In this document: positions 1-7,083 of the stretch, in pieces
How positions within the stretch are numbered: position 1 is the first letter of the stretch
How the letters are laid out: the number at the start of each line of letters is the position of its first letter
From: Oscillospiraceae bacterium
GTDB taxonomy: Bacteria; Bacillota_A; Clostridia; Oscillospirales; Oscillospiraceae
Direction of reading: 5' to 3'
Assembly (NCBI GenBank): GCA_015068055.1
Contig: SVLG01000020.1
Span: forward strand, 1 to 31,072
DNA length: 31,072 nucleotides
Notes under the pieces: generated by a model
The model's database searches: none
The model's input: only the letters and a program-made list of their open reading frames with translations
What the model was told of the DNA's origin: nothing
Position numbers and translations under genes: made by a program

Positions 1-348
1 CCGGTTGAGAAATATAACGGCGGCGTGATCTTCTACTCCATGGCCAACTGGTCCTTCGGCGGCCACACCAACCCCGACGACTACGACACCGCCATCGCCC
101 AGTTCACCGTGAAACTGGTGGGTGATGAGGTGAGCATTGAGAGCATCAACATGATTCCCTGCTCCATCAGCTCCTCCCATCACAACCACCCCGGCCACAG
201 CGTCAACGACAACTGTCTCAACGACTACTGCCCCACCCCCTACGAGGAGGGCAGCGAGGACTGGGACCGCGTCATGTCCAAGCTCAACGGCACCTATGAG
301 GGTGCCGACTACACCACCAACTACCAGAGCATCATCTACGGTACATAA
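1..348 (+). CDS. CapA-family protein, C-terminal fragment (5' end outside window)
   Basis: The reading frame is open from the first base of the window and ends at TAA 346-348, so only the last 115 residues or so are present. The segment holds IFYSMANWSFGG near its start, which resembles the last metallophosphatase-like block of CapA/PgsA proteins (poly-gamma-glutamate or capsule-related), where a 'functional' strand followed by a F.FGG-type loop is usual. It then runs into an Asp/His/Asn-rich tail. CapA proteins are usually anchored at the outer face of the membrane, but no signal peptide can be judged here because the N-terminus is missing. A terminator follows at once, so this gene ends its transcription unit. 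The family assignment rests on a short stretch and is moderately sure. Confidence 0.6.
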   Translation, partial: PVEKYNGGVIFYSMANWSFGGHTNPDDYDTAIAQFTVKLVGDEVSIESINMIPCSISSSHHNHPGHSVNDNCLNDYCPTPYEEGSEDWDRVMSKLNGTYEGADYTTNYQSIIYGT

Positions 349-354
349 AAAGCA

Positions 355-386
355 CCGGCCTGCCCCTGACGGGACAGGCCGGTTTT
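355..386 (+). terminator. Rho-independent terminator after the CapA-like gene
   Basis: An 8-bp perfect stem, CCGGCCTG (355-362) with CAGGCCGG (375-382), is extended inward by three more G-C pairs after one mismatch around a TGAC loop, and is followed by TTTT. The glycerate kinase ribosome site GGGAGGA starts right after the T run at 387, so the terminator and the next gene's translation signal are packed together. Confidence 0.8.
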
Positions 387-398
387 GGGAGGAACGTC

Positions 399-1532
399 AT
401 GAAAGCAGTAATCGCCATGGACTCCTTTAAGGAAAGCCTCTCCTCTCTGCAGGCTGGCGAGGCCGCTGCAGCGGGCATCCGCGCAGCCATCCCGAATTCC
501 CGGACGCAGGTCATCCCGCTGGCCGACGGCGGCGAGGGCACCATGGAAGCCCTGCTCTCCGGCCTCGGCGGGGAGCGGATCCGCCTCCGCGTCACCGGCC
601 CGCTGGGTGAACCTATTGAGAGCAGCTATGCTCTCCTGACCGACGGCAAAACCGCCGTCATGGAGATGGCCCAAGCGGCAGGTCTGCCGCTGGTGCCTCC
701 GGAAAAACGGAATCCCCTGCACACCACCACCTATGGCGTGGGCGAACTGATCGTGGATGCGCTGGACCGTGGCTGTCGGGACTTCTTCATCGGCATCGGC
801 GGCAGTTCCACCAACGACGGCGGCCTTGGTATGCTCAGCGCTTTGGGGGCCCGCTTTTATGGCAATGCCGGTGCGTCCATCGGCATCTTCGGCCGGGACA
901 CTGAGCGCGCGGAGTGTGCCGATCTGTCCACTCTGGATCCCCGGCTTTCCCTCTGCCGCTTCCGCATCGCCTGCGATGTGAATAACCCCCTCTGCGGCCC
1001 CAATGGCGCCTCCGCCGTCTACGGCCCTCAGAAGGGCGCCACGCCGGAAATCGTGGCCCGGCTGGATGCCGCACTGGCTTCCTTTTCCCGGCTCCTGAAC
1101 GAAGACGCGGCCCTGCTCCCCGGCTCCGGTGCCGCCGGCGGTCTGGGATTTGCCTTCCGTCTGCTGCCCCATACAGAGCTGCTGCCCGGTGCAGCGCTGG
1201 TCTGCGACATCACCGGCCTTGAAGCCGCCGTCGCAGACGCCGACATCGTCGTCACCGGCGAGGGGCGGCTGGACCGGCAAACCGTCATGGGCAAGGGTCC
1301 CGGCGAGGTGGCCCGCCTTGCCAAAAAGTATGATAAGCCCCTTATCGCCCTGGCCGGCTGTCTTTCCGACAGCGCCCCGCTCTGCAATGCACATGGCATC
1401 GATGCCTTTTTCTCCATTCTGCGCGCCCCCATCACACGGGAGGAGGCGCTGGATACAAACACAGCCGCGGCCAATCTGCAGGCCGCGGCAGAGCAGGTCT
1501 TCCGGCTGATCGCTGCCGTAAAAAAGGGATAA
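399..1532 (+). CDS. glxK: Glycerate 2-kinase (GlxK/GarK family)
   Basis: This 377-residue protein, a normal length for the family, should phosphorylate D-glycerate with ATP in the cytoplasm, giving 2-phosphoglycerate for lower glycolysis. The GlxK/GarK fold (Pfam glycerate kinase family 1) is shown by the N-terminal AMDSFKESLSS block (residues 6-16), LADGGEGTMEAL (41-52), GIGGSSTNDGGLGM (132-145), CDVNNPLCG (192-200) and TGEGRLDRQTVMGKGP (286-301). The start ATG has the ribosome site GGGAGGA 5 nt upstream. It lies between terminator hairpins on both sides and is probably monocistronic, though the next gene follows closely. The symbol glxK is used by homology; garK would be equally defensible. 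Confidence 0.93.
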   Translation: MKAVIAMDSFKESLSSLQAGEAAAAGIRAAIPNSRTQVIPLADGGEGTMEALLSGLGGERIRLRVTGPLGEPIESSYALLTDGKTAVMEMAQAAGLPLVPPEKRNPLHTTTYGVGELIVDALDRGCRDFFIGIGGSSTNDGGLGMLSALGARFYGNAGASIGIFGRDTERAECADLSTLDPRLSLCRFRIACDVNNPLCGPNGASAVYGPQKGATPEIVARLDAALASFSRLLNEDAALLPGSGAAGGLGFAFRLLPHTELLPGAALVCDITGLEAAVADADIVVTGEGRLDRQTVMGKGPGEVARLAKKYDKPLIALAGCLSDSAPLCNAHGIDAFFSILRAPITREEALDTNTAAANLQAAAEQVFRLIAAVKKG

Positions 1533-1540
1533 AAACAACG

Positions 1541-1570
1541 CACCCCGGCCAAACTAGGCCGGGGTGATTA
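1541..1570 (+). terminator. Hairpin after glycerate kinase that carries the next gene's ribosome site
   Basis: A perfect 10-bp stem, CACCCCGGCC (1541-1550) with GGCCGGGGTG (1557-1566), closes a 6-nt loop. The tail is ATTATTT, a poor T run, so termination is probably partial. The 3' arm ends in GGGGTG, the only purine-rich ribosome-binding candidate for the ATG at 1574. Confidence 0.65.
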
Positions 1571-1573
1571 TTT

Positions 1574-2212
1574 ATGGAACAAAGCGAACGCGACACCATT
1601 ACGGAACTTGGCAGCAGCCGCGCCGGGCGCATACACACCCTGACCATCATCGGTCAGGTGGAGGGGCACATGATCGCCCCGGAAAACTGCAAGACCACCA
1701 AGTATGAACACGTGATGCCCCTGTTGGCCGCCGTGGAGGAGAGCGACGAGGTGGATGCCCTGCTGATTCTTTTAAATACCGTAGGCGGCGACATAGAGGC
1801 CGGGTTAGGCATTGCGGAACTGATCGCCTCCATGAAGAAACCCACCGCCAGTCTTATCCTCGGCGGCGGGCATTCCATCGGGGTTCCGCTGGCCGTAGCA
1901 GCCAAGCGGAGCTTCATGGCCCCCTCAGCCTCCGTTACCATTCATCCGGTGCGGCTCAGCGGCACGGTGTTGGGCGTGCCCCAGACCTTCCGCTATTTTG
2001 AGCGCATACAGGAGCGCATTGTTGCTTTTGTGGCGGAAAACTCCCATATCAGCCGGGAGGCCTTTCTCCGCTATATGATGTGCACCGAGGAACTCACCCA
2101 GGATATGGGCAGCGTCCTCTATGGGGAGGAAGCCGTCCGCTGCGGGCTCATTGACGAACTGGGCGGACTGCAGGAGGCCCTCAGCTATCTGCACAATGCT
2201 GCGATGAACTGA
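1574..2212 (+). CDS. ClpP-like serine protease (TepA/ClpP class)
   Basis: This 212-residue protein belongs to the ClpP/crotonase-fold serine peptidases, closer to the stand-alone TepA-like group of Bacillota than to true ClpP. The oxyanion/strand region LLNTVGGDIEAGLGI (66-80) is followed by the nucleophile in GGGHSIGVPLA (Ser101), the base in SVTIHP (His124) and a plausible acid, Asp177, in QDMGSVLYGEEAVRCGLIDELGG, which matches the ClpP 'RD..ls..EA..yGliD' region. A complete triad suggests activity. It has no signal peptide or ATPase partner nearby. Translation appears to use GGGGTG inside the hairpin stem just upstream. Its last 32 bp overlap the convergent kinase-like gene. Its substrate is unknown. 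Confidence 0.85.
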   Translation: MEQSERDTITELGSSRAGRIHTLTIIGQVEGHMIAPENCKTTKYEHVMPLLAAVEESDEVDALLILLNTVGGDIEAGLGIAELIASMKKPTASLILGGGHSIGVPLAVAAKRSFMAPSASVTIHPVRLSGTVLGVPQTFRYFERIQERIVAFVAENSHISREAFLRYMMCTEELTQDMGSVLYGEEAVRCGLIDELGGLQEALSYLHNAAMN

Positions 2213-2693
2213 GCCAAAAGGCCCTGCCCCAGTTTTCAAAGTCCCACTGCGGGTCGTAGGGGTTGCACTCATAGTCTATGTACCAAAGCGCCCCGTCGCA
2301 GAGGATGAAGTTTGTGGGGTAGTAGTCGATATTGAGTCCCGCCGCCATGGCAAGCTCTGCCATTTCCGCCGCCGCATCCAGCGCCCAGTCCGGAAGCGTG
2401 CCTTCCTTCACCAGTTCCATGGCCGTGGGGCCTTCCATGTATTCTTTCAGAATGCGCTCGTTCCCGATGTCGATGGCCAGCATCTCCGGCACACGGATCC
2501 CCGCCGCCCGCAGAAGGCCATAGTCCCGGCGCTCACTCTCGATCTTGTTGCCAAAGGTATAGTAGTCACAGGGCTCATGGTGGATCTCCTTGAGGACAAA
2601 GTGCCGTCCCTCATCCTCCACAAGCCAGGAATAGCCACCCTTGCCCTTACCCAGCAGGGAAAGGACCCGGTAGTCTTTTCCGTTGATCTCCAA
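2181..2693 (-). CDS. Small protein-kinase-like (Bud32/RIO-like) protein
   Basis: This is a compact kinase-fold protein of about 170 residues. Starting at TTG 2693-2691 it shows a glycine loop LGKGKGGYSWLV (residues 14-25), the ATP-anchoring Lys in FVLKEI (Lys35), acidic residues of helix C (about 52-54), a catalytic-loop match NIDYYPTNFIL (Asp123, Asn128) and a metal-binding Asp in WYIDYE (Asp140). The C-lobe is very short, as in Bud32/RIO-like kinases. An in-frame ATG lies 42 nt upstream, but the ribosome site AAGGAGG sits 8 nt before the TTG and the upstream ATGs overlap a likely -10 element, so TTG is preferred. The stop codon lies inside the convergent protease gene. Substrate and role are unknown. 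Confidence 0.75.
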   Translation of the reverse strand: MEINGKDYRVLSLLGKGKGGYSWLVEDEGRHFVLKEIHHEPCDYYTFGNKIESERRDYGLLRAAGIRVPEMLAIDIGNERILKEYMEGPTAMELVKEGTLPDWALDAAAEMAELAMAAGLNIDYYPTNFILCDGALWYIDYECNPYDPQWDFENWGRAFWLSSSQHCADS

Positions 2694-2715
2694 GGCCTTC
2701 GCCTCCTTTTTTATC

Positions 2716-2724
2716 ATCATACCA
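2716..2724 (-). promoter_or_regulatory. Extended -10 promoter for the kinase-like gene
   Basis: On the minus strand the sequence TGGTATGAT is an extended -10 element (TGn plus TATGAT at 2721-2716). No convincing -35 lies 17 nt upstream. The predicted start of transcription, near 2709, is directly before the ribosome site, giving a leader of about 16 nt. Confidence 0.45.
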
Positions 2725-2733
2725 CAGATAAGC

Positions 2734-2764
2734 AAAAAGGACCATCCTTACAGATGGCCCTTTT
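2734..2764 (-). terminator. Terminator of the pit-DUF47 transcription unit
   Basis: A 12-bp stem with one mismatch (2735-2746 with 2753-2764) closes a 6-nt loop. Read on the minus strand it is followed by TTTTT. It sits 12 nt after the stop codon of the DUF47 gene. The plus strand also has TTTT after it, so it may work weakly in both directions. Confidence 0.75.
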
Positions 2765-2775
2765 CAAATATACGA

Positions 2776-3396
2776 TCAGGTGTTTTTCATCACGATGGTC
2801 TCGATGGTGTCGGCCACATGCTCACAGGCGTCGGCACAGCGCTCCAGCCGGTAAAGGATGTCTCTCCAGGCAATGACGCTCAGAGGATCGAGTCCCAGAT
2901 GCAGCACCTCGCGGCTGCTCTCCAAATAGAGCACGTCGCACTCTTCCTCCATATGGTTGAGCTCAAGGATCATCTCCCGGAGCTTCAGGGGCTTTTTGAA
3001 GCCGGGGAGCTCCACCAGCACCTGCTTCAGGAGACGGCAGCAGGAACTCACCTTGTTGGCGAAGGTCACTGCCTGAGGCAGAACCTCACGGATCTCATCC
3101 ATGTAGAAGCGCTGCAGCACCTCCTCGATGGTATCGGCCACCTCATCGATGTTGCTGCTGATCTGGGCCATGTCCTCGCGCTCCAGCGGGGTCACAAAGG
3201 CCTTGGCCAGCGCAGCGCTCATCTCATGCCGGACGAGGTCGGCATTGTGCTCATAGCTGTGCATGGTCTGGAGCATTTCCTGAATGTTTTCGTAGTTGTA
3301 GTCGGCAAAGCAGCGGGCCAGATAATCGGCCGCCTCACAGCAGTATTCCGCGGCGTTTACAAAGTTATCGAAATAAAAACGGTCGTTCTTAGCCAT
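2776..3396 (-). CDS. DUF47 / PhoU-like phosphate transport accessory protein
   Basis: This 206-residue, all-helical acidic protein matches the DUF47 (PhoU-like) family, which is typically encoded beside Pit transporters and thought to regulate them at the membrane. Visible marks are the N-terminal FYFDNF.NAAEYCCEAADYL start, the repeated E/D-rich helices with HSYEHNADLVRHEM (about 45-58), LEREDMAQISSNIDEVADTIEE (about 71-92) and the C-terminal RLERCADACEHVADTIE (about 185-201). The HE.AD and D..AD motifs are the PhoU-type metal-binding signatures. A good ribosome site, AAGGAGA, precedes the ATG. It lies 12 bp downstream of pit in the same orientation and ends at a terminator, so the two are co-transcribed. 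Confidence 0.9.
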   Translation of the reverse strand: MAKNDRFYFDNFVNAAEYCCEAADYLARCFADYNYENIQEMLQTMHSYEHNADLVRHEMSAALAKAFVTPLEREDMAQISSNIDEVADTIEEVLQRFYMDEIREVLPQAVTFANKVSSCCRLLKQVLVELPGFKKPLKLREMILELNHMEEECDVLYLESSREVLHLGLDPLSVIAWRDILYRLERCADACEHVADTIETIVMKNT

Positions 3397-3408
3397 TGTA
3401 CATTCTCC

Positions 3409-4461
3409 TTAAAAAATCATCATAAATATTTTAGCCATCACGAAGCCGATGAGTCCGCAGCCAGGGAAGGTAAGGATCCATGCAGTAGCCATCTCTTTCA
3501 CCACGGAAAAGTTGATGGCCGAGATACGCCTCACCGCGCCAACGCCCATGATGGCAGTGGTCTTGGCATGGGTGGTGGAAACGGGGATGCCGAAGAGGGA
3601 ACTGAAAAGGAGCGCAATGGAGGCGGCTATGTCCGCAGAGAAGCCCTGATACTTTTCCAGCTTCACCATGTCCATACCCACGCTTTTGATGATCTTTTTG
3701 CCGCCGATGGAGGTGCCAAGCCCCATCACGATGGAGCAGAGCGCCATGATCCACACCGGCATCTGCACGCTGACCTCGGTACTCTGCCCGTTGGAGAGCA
3801 GGAGGCAAAGGAGGATAACACCCATAAACTTCTGTCCATCCTGCGCGCCATGCATAAAGCTCATGGCCGCCGCACCGAAAATCTGTGCCCCTCGGAAGAA
3901 TTTCTCGGTGATGCGACGCTCGACATTATAGAATAGAACCATCACCATGCGGCAAACGCCCCAGCCCAGGCCAAAGCCCATAAAGACGCTGATGACCATG
4001 CCGTAGACCACCTTCACCCACTCCGCACCGTTGACGCCGCCGAGACCGCCGTGAATGGCAATGGCGCCGCCGGTAAGACCGGCGATGAGAGCGTGGCTCT
4101 CGCTGGTAGGGATGCCGAAAGCCCAGGCCAGCGTGGCCCAGACCACGATGGCAAAGAGCGCCGCGCTGAGCGCCACAATGGCCTCCTCGGAATTGGTGCC
4201 AAAGTCCACCATTTTGGTGATGGTCTCGGCTACGGTGGCGTTGAGCAGACTCATGAGAAAAACGCCCAGGAAATTAAAGACGGCTGCCATAACGATGGCC
4301 GCCCGGGCAGACATGCAGCGGGTTACCACGCAGGTTGCGATGGCGTTGGGCGCATCGGTCCAGCCGTTTACCATGATGACACCCATGGTCAGCGCCACAG
4401 CCAGCATCAGCAGCGGGTTTTCCGTCAGCTGACCCCAGAAATGTGCAAAGGACAGATCCAT
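3409..4461 (-). CDS. pit: Pit-family low-affinity inorganic phosphate transporter
   Basis: This 350-residue polytopic membrane protein is of the PHO4/PiT family, which imports metal-phosphate with protons or Na+. The two diagnostic repeats are visible: GWTDAPNAIATCVVTR (about 28-43) near the N-terminus and GIPVSTTHAKTTAIMGVG near the C-terminus, each followed by long hydrophobic segments; GTSIGGKKIIKSVG.D lies between them. About ten membrane spans can be counted. The ATG is preceded by AGGAGG. The gene leads a two-gene unit with the DUF47 protein. The upstream region contains TTTACA/TTAACC repeats at 11-bp spacing, which fits control by PhoP in low phosphate. Confidence 0.93.
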   Translation of the reverse strand: MDLSFAHFWGQLTENPLLMLAVALTMGVIMVNGWTDAPNAIATCVVTRCMSARAAIVMAAVFNFLGVFLMSLLNATVAETITKMVDFGTNSEEAIVALSAALFAIVVWATLAWAFGIPTSESHALIAGLTGGAIAIHGGLGGVNGAEWVKVVYGMVISVFMGFGLGWGVCRMVMVLFYNVERRITEKFFRGAQIFGAAAMSFMHGAQDGQKFMGVILLCLLLSNGQSTEVSVQMPVWIMALCSIVMGLGTSIGGKKIIKSVGMDMVKLEKYQGFSADIAASIALLFSSLFGIPVSTTHAKTTAIMGVGAVRRISAINFSVVKEMATAWILTFPGCGLIGFVMAKIFMMIF

Positions 4462-4502
4462 GTTTTTTCCTCCTGCGCAAAATACGCATATTTTACACTT
4501 TT

Positions 4503-4557
4503 ACTATACCCAGTTCGTGTAAAAAGCGCTACCCGCTTCAGGTTAAATCCGTGTAAA
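4503..4557 (-). promoter_or_regulatory. Candidate PHO box and -10 element upstream of pit
   Basis: On the minus strand TTTACA (4557-4552), five bases, then TTAACC (4546-4541) form two PhoP-type half-sites at 11-bp spacing. A further TTTACA lies at 4523-4518, and a TATAGT -10 element at 4508-4503. There is no good -35 for this -10, as expected for an activator-dependent promoter. The third expected half-site, between them, is absent. Confidence 0.45.
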
Positions 4558-4584
4558 ATAACGCCGGAGGCTGTCGCCTCCGGC
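4554..4584 (-). terminator. glyA terminator
   Basis: The perfect 8-bp stem GCCGGAGG/CCTCCGGC (4563-4570 with 4577-4584) has a 6-nt loop and, on the minus strand, the tail GTTATTTT. It begins 12 nt after the glyA stop. Its tail abuts the first PHO-like half-site of pit. Confidence 0.8.
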
Positions 4585-4596
4585 TATTCGCTGTAT

Positions 4597-5847
4597 TCAA
4601 TAAAGGGGGTATTTCTCGCAGATGGCGTGAACCGTCTCCAGCACTTCCTTACGGCTGCCCTCAAAGTCCCTGGCCGTAAGGGCAATGCAGCGGGCAATCT
4701 GCCGCATCTCCTCGTGGCCCAGTCCCCGGGTAGTGGCCGCAGGGGTACCCACCCGGACGCCGCTGGTGACGTTGGGCTTTTCCGGATCGCCGGGAATGGC
4801 GTTCTTATTGAGAGTGATGTGGTTTTCATCCAGCCGGTGCTGCAGTTCCACACCGGTGATGCCCAGGGGCCGGAGATCGGCCAGCATCAGGTGGTTGTCG
4901 GTACCACCGGTGCTGAGGGCAAAGCCCTCGGCCAGCATGGCCTCGGCCAGGACCCTGGCGTTGCTGACCACTCTGCGGGCATAGTCCTTGAAATCCTCGC
5001 TCATGGCCTCTTGGAAGCAGACCGCCTTGGCCGCGATGATATGCTCCAGCGGACCGCCCTGTGTGCCGGGGAACACGCCGGCATTAAGCTTTTTGGCAAA
5101 CTCCTCCCGCCCAAGAATCAGCCCGCCGCGGGGGCCGCGAAGGGTCTTATGGGTGGTCGTGGTGACAATGTCGGCATAGGGAACAGGACTTTCATGAACA
5201 CCGCCGGCCACCAGTCCGGCAATGTGGGCCATATCCACCATGAATATCGCCCCCACTTCATGGGCAATATCCGCAAAGGCCTTAAAGTCGATAAAGCGGG
5301 GGTAGGCAGAGGCGCCGGCAATCAGAAGCTTGGGCCGGTGTTTTTTGGCCAGCGTGCGTACCTCATCATAGTCAATGCAGCCGGTCTGAATGTCCACGTC
5401 GTAGGACACAGCGTTGAAATACTTGCCGGAAAGGTTGGCGGGGCTGCCATGGGTCAGGTGACCGCCGTTGGCCAGACTCATACCCATCAGCGTATCGCCG
5501 GGCTGCAGCAGCGCCAGCTGCACGGCCATGTTGGCCTGAGCCCCGGAATGGGGCTGTACATTGGCAAACTCCGCGCCAAAAAGGTCCTTGGCCCGCTGAA
5601 TGCAGAGGGATTCCAGTTCGTCCACAAAGTGGCAGCCGCCGTAATAGCGCTTACCGGGAAGTCCCTCGGCGTATTTATTGGTAAGAATGGAGCCCATGGC
5701 CGCCATCACGGCCGGAGAAGCAAAGTTCTCCGAAGCAATCAGCTCAATGCCATCCTGCTGACGGCGCAGCTCATTCTCCATCATAGCTGCAACCTCGCCG
5801 TCGCAATCTCTCAGAAAGGCAATGGGATCCAGTTTCTTTTCGTACAT
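4597..5847 (-). CDS. glyA: Serine hydroxymethyltransferase
   Basis: This 416-residue cytoplasmic PLP enzyme interconverts serine plus tetrahydrofolate with glycine plus 5,10-methylenetetrahydrofolate. Diagnostic blocks are ELIASENF (35-42), [16 protein letters not shown] (56-71), [11 protein letters not shown] (97-107), VDMAHIAGL (204-212, with the PLP-facing Asp205 and His208) and [14 protein letters not shown] (229-242), in which Lys234 forms the Schiff base. Length and ends are normal. The ribosome site AAGGAGA lies before the ATG. It has its own consensus promoter and its own terminator, so it is a single-gene unit. Confidence 0.98.
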   Translation of the reverse strand: MYEKKLDPIAFLRDCDGEVAAMMENELRRQQDGIELIASENFASPAVMAAMGSILTNKYAEGLPGKRYYGGCHFVDELESLCIQRAKDLFGAEFANVQPHSGAQANMAVQLALLQPGDTLMGMSLANGGHLTHGSPANLSGKYFNAVSYDVDIQTGCIDYDEVRTLAKKHRPKLLIAGASAYPRFIDFKAFADIAHEVGAIFMVDMAHIAGLVAGGVHESPVPYADIVTTTTHKTLRGPRGGLILGREEFAKKLNAGVFPGTQGGPLEHIIAAKAVCFQEAMSEDFKDYARRVVSNARVLAEAMLAEGFALSTGGTDNHLMLADLRPLGITGVELQHRLDENHITLNKNAIPGDPEKPNVTSGVRVGTPAATTRGLGHEEMRQIARCIALTARDFEGSRKEVLETVHAICEKYPLY

Positions 5848-5881
5848 ATCTCTTCTCCTTCCGCATGACCGTTTGGGCCTT

Positions 5882-5910
5882 ATTCTACCCGCTCCCCTCT
5901 ATTTTGTCAA
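5882..5910 (-). promoter_or_regulatory. Housekeeping promoter of glyA
   Basis: On the minus strand TTGACA (5910-5905), a 17-bp spacer and TAGAAT (5887-5882) form an almost perfect sigma-A promoter about 35 bp upstream of the glyA start. The leader is too short for a riboswitch. Confidence 0.85.
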
Positions 5911-5962
5911 TATTTCGCGGATATTTGTTTTTCTGCCGCGCACACTACCTTTTTCTGCTCCC

Positions 5963-5991
5963 TTGCTCTTTTATCCATGGTGTGTTATGAT
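5963..5991 (+). promoter_or_regulatory. Promoter of the membrane/PH-like protein gene
   Basis: TTGCTC (5963-5968), a 17-bp spacer and TATGAT (5986-5991) form a plausible sigma-A promoter. Transcription would begin about at the ribosome site GAGGTGA (5999-6005), giving a very short leader. Confidence 0.55.
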
Positions 5992-6011
5992 AAGAAATGA
6001 GGTGATTAAAA

Positions 6012-6515
6012 GTGTTTTACACCCTTCTCTGCGCCTTGCTCGCCGTTTCCTCCATAGCCCTCTCCCTTTTCTGCCTTTATCTTTACTTTCAGCGCAGACA
6101 GCGAATGGATCTGGTTTATGATAACAGCGCTTTTTTCATGGCACTTTTCCTTTCCCTGACCATGGGAGCCATCCTCCTGTATCTCGTGGCTGCAGCCGGC
6201 GTGGATATCGCGCTGATTCCTGCCGTGATTGCTTTCATCTGCCTTTTGTATCTTCTCGCCTGGCATAACGAAATCATCGTATTCGACGAGACGGGCTTTA
6301 CCCGTCGGAATGCATTTCTGCGCAGCCGCCGCTACCGCTACGATGACATCACCGCCTGCAGCCTGCGGCTTCTGCGAAAGAACCTCAAACGGCAGGACGC
6401 CCAGAGTTCCTTCCGTGTGGGCAACGACAGCTTTATCGTCCCCCGTTCAGCCGTCAACTATGAGAAGTTTGCGGCTCTTATCCGAAAGCACGGCCGGAGC
6501 GGCCTTGAACTCTGA
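6012..6515 (+). CDS. Hypothetical membrane protein with a PH-like C-terminal domain
   Basis: The product has 167 residues. The GTG start is chosen because GAGGTGA lies 6 nt upstream and no better start exists. Residues 1-25, about 40-62 and about 65-85 are hydrophobic and look like three membrane helices. The remaining cytoplasmic part, beginning NEIIVFDETGFTRRNAF, is short beta strands rich in Arg/Lys and resembles bacterial PH-like domains that follow membrane hairpins. No catalytic motif is seen and the function is unknown. The next gene begins 39 bp downstream in the same direction with no terminator between, so the two probably share a transcript. Confidence 0.7.
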   Translation: MFYTLLCALLAVSSIALSLFCLYLYFQRRQRMDLVYDNSAFFMALFLSLTMGAILLYLVAAAGVDIALIPAVIAFICLLYLLAWHNEIIVFDETGFTRRNAFLRSRRYRYDDITACSLRLLRKNLKRQDAQSSFRVGNDSFIVPRSAVNYEKFAALIRKHGRSGLEL

Positions 6516-6554
6516 TTACAACAACGGCTCCACCGGAGCAGGAAAGGACTGCTT

Positions 6555-6971
6555 ATGGCAGCGGAAGTCTGTGAAATCATGAATGAGACGGTGAACCGGC
6601 TCTGCGCACAGGTGGGGGATCACCCTCTGAGCATGCTCTGCCCGCCCCGTCCCGCCACGCCCGACTGCGACGGAGAAACATTGACGCAAGCGCTTGTCTG
6701 TCTTTTGAACGACGCTCTCAGCTGTACGGATCCCAGTTGCTCCGTGGTCTTTTCCGGCGATATACAGGATAATTTCGTCACCTTTCTCATCAGCGACGAC
6801 GGCGGCTCCCTCCCGGAGGAGGAGCTGCAAAGCATCTTCCACGTCCCCGGCTCCGAACTGGCGCTGGGTCGTGAGCTGATCGAGAGCTGCGGCGGTACCC
6901 TGACCGCCTGCAACGAACCTCACGGTGGTCTCAGCTATGTGACGGTCATCCCCCTGAAGACGGACAAGTGA
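6555..6971 (+). CDS. Stand-alone histidine-kinase-type ATPase domain protein
   Basis: This 138-residue protein looks like the GHKL ATP-binding half of a histidine kinase with no sensor and no phospho-accepting His domain. An N-box-like helix ETLTQALVCLLNDALSC has Asn52. A G1-like box ISDDGGSLPEEEL (79-91) is followed by a G2-like region ELALGRELIESCGGTLTACNEPHGG (101-125), and the ending LSYVTVIPL is the usual last strand. It lacks the canonical DxGxG spacing (DDGG here), so ATP binding is likely but not certain. Such orphan domains can act as anti-sigma-like kinases or as split kinases. It follows the membrane/PH-like gene and may work with it. Confidence 0.65.
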   Translation: MAAEVCEIMNETVNRLCAQVGDHPLSMLCPPRPATPDCDGETLTQALVCLLNDALSCTDPSCSVVFSGDIQDNFVTFLISDDGGSLPEEELQSIFHVPGSELALGRELIESCGGTLTACNEPHGGLSYVTVIPLKTDK

Positions 6972-7012
6972 ATAAAAAGAATCATGGCAGGCACGTTTGT
7001 GCCTGCCATGAT
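6970..7012 (-). terminator. Terminator of the 14-gene catabolic run
   Basis: A perfect 14-bp stem (6981-6994 with 6999-7012) closes a 4-nt loop. Read on the minus strand it is followed by TCTTTTTATT, a proper tail. It lies 71 nt beyond the stop of the CoA-transferase gene and just past the stop of the plus-strand gene at 6971. The plus strand has no T run after the stem, although the hairpin may still protect that transcript. Confidence 0.85.
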
Positions 7013-7083
7013 CCGCCAATGTGGTAAAAGAGGAAAAAAGGATTTCTCGCGCCGCATGAAAAACATGCTCTCGGTGTCTGGTA

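Noticed and set aside
336..1538. Long open frame on the minus strand opposite the glycerate kinase gene
   Set aside because: It lacks a ribosome site and family motifs. GC-rich codon use in the real gene leaves the opposite frame free of stops.
4051..5868. About 600-codon plus-strand frame opposite pit and glyA
   Set aside because: It crosses two real minus-strand genes, a terminator and a promoter; no domain is visible and composition is that of an antisense shadow.
5848..5960. Glycine or folate riboswitch in the glyA leader
   Set aside because: The inferred leader is only about 30 nt, too short for a riboswitch.
7050..7083. Small inverted repeat GCATG/CATGC downstream of the CoA-transferase gene
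   Set aside because: The stem is 5 bp with no T run; the strong terminator is at 6981-7012.
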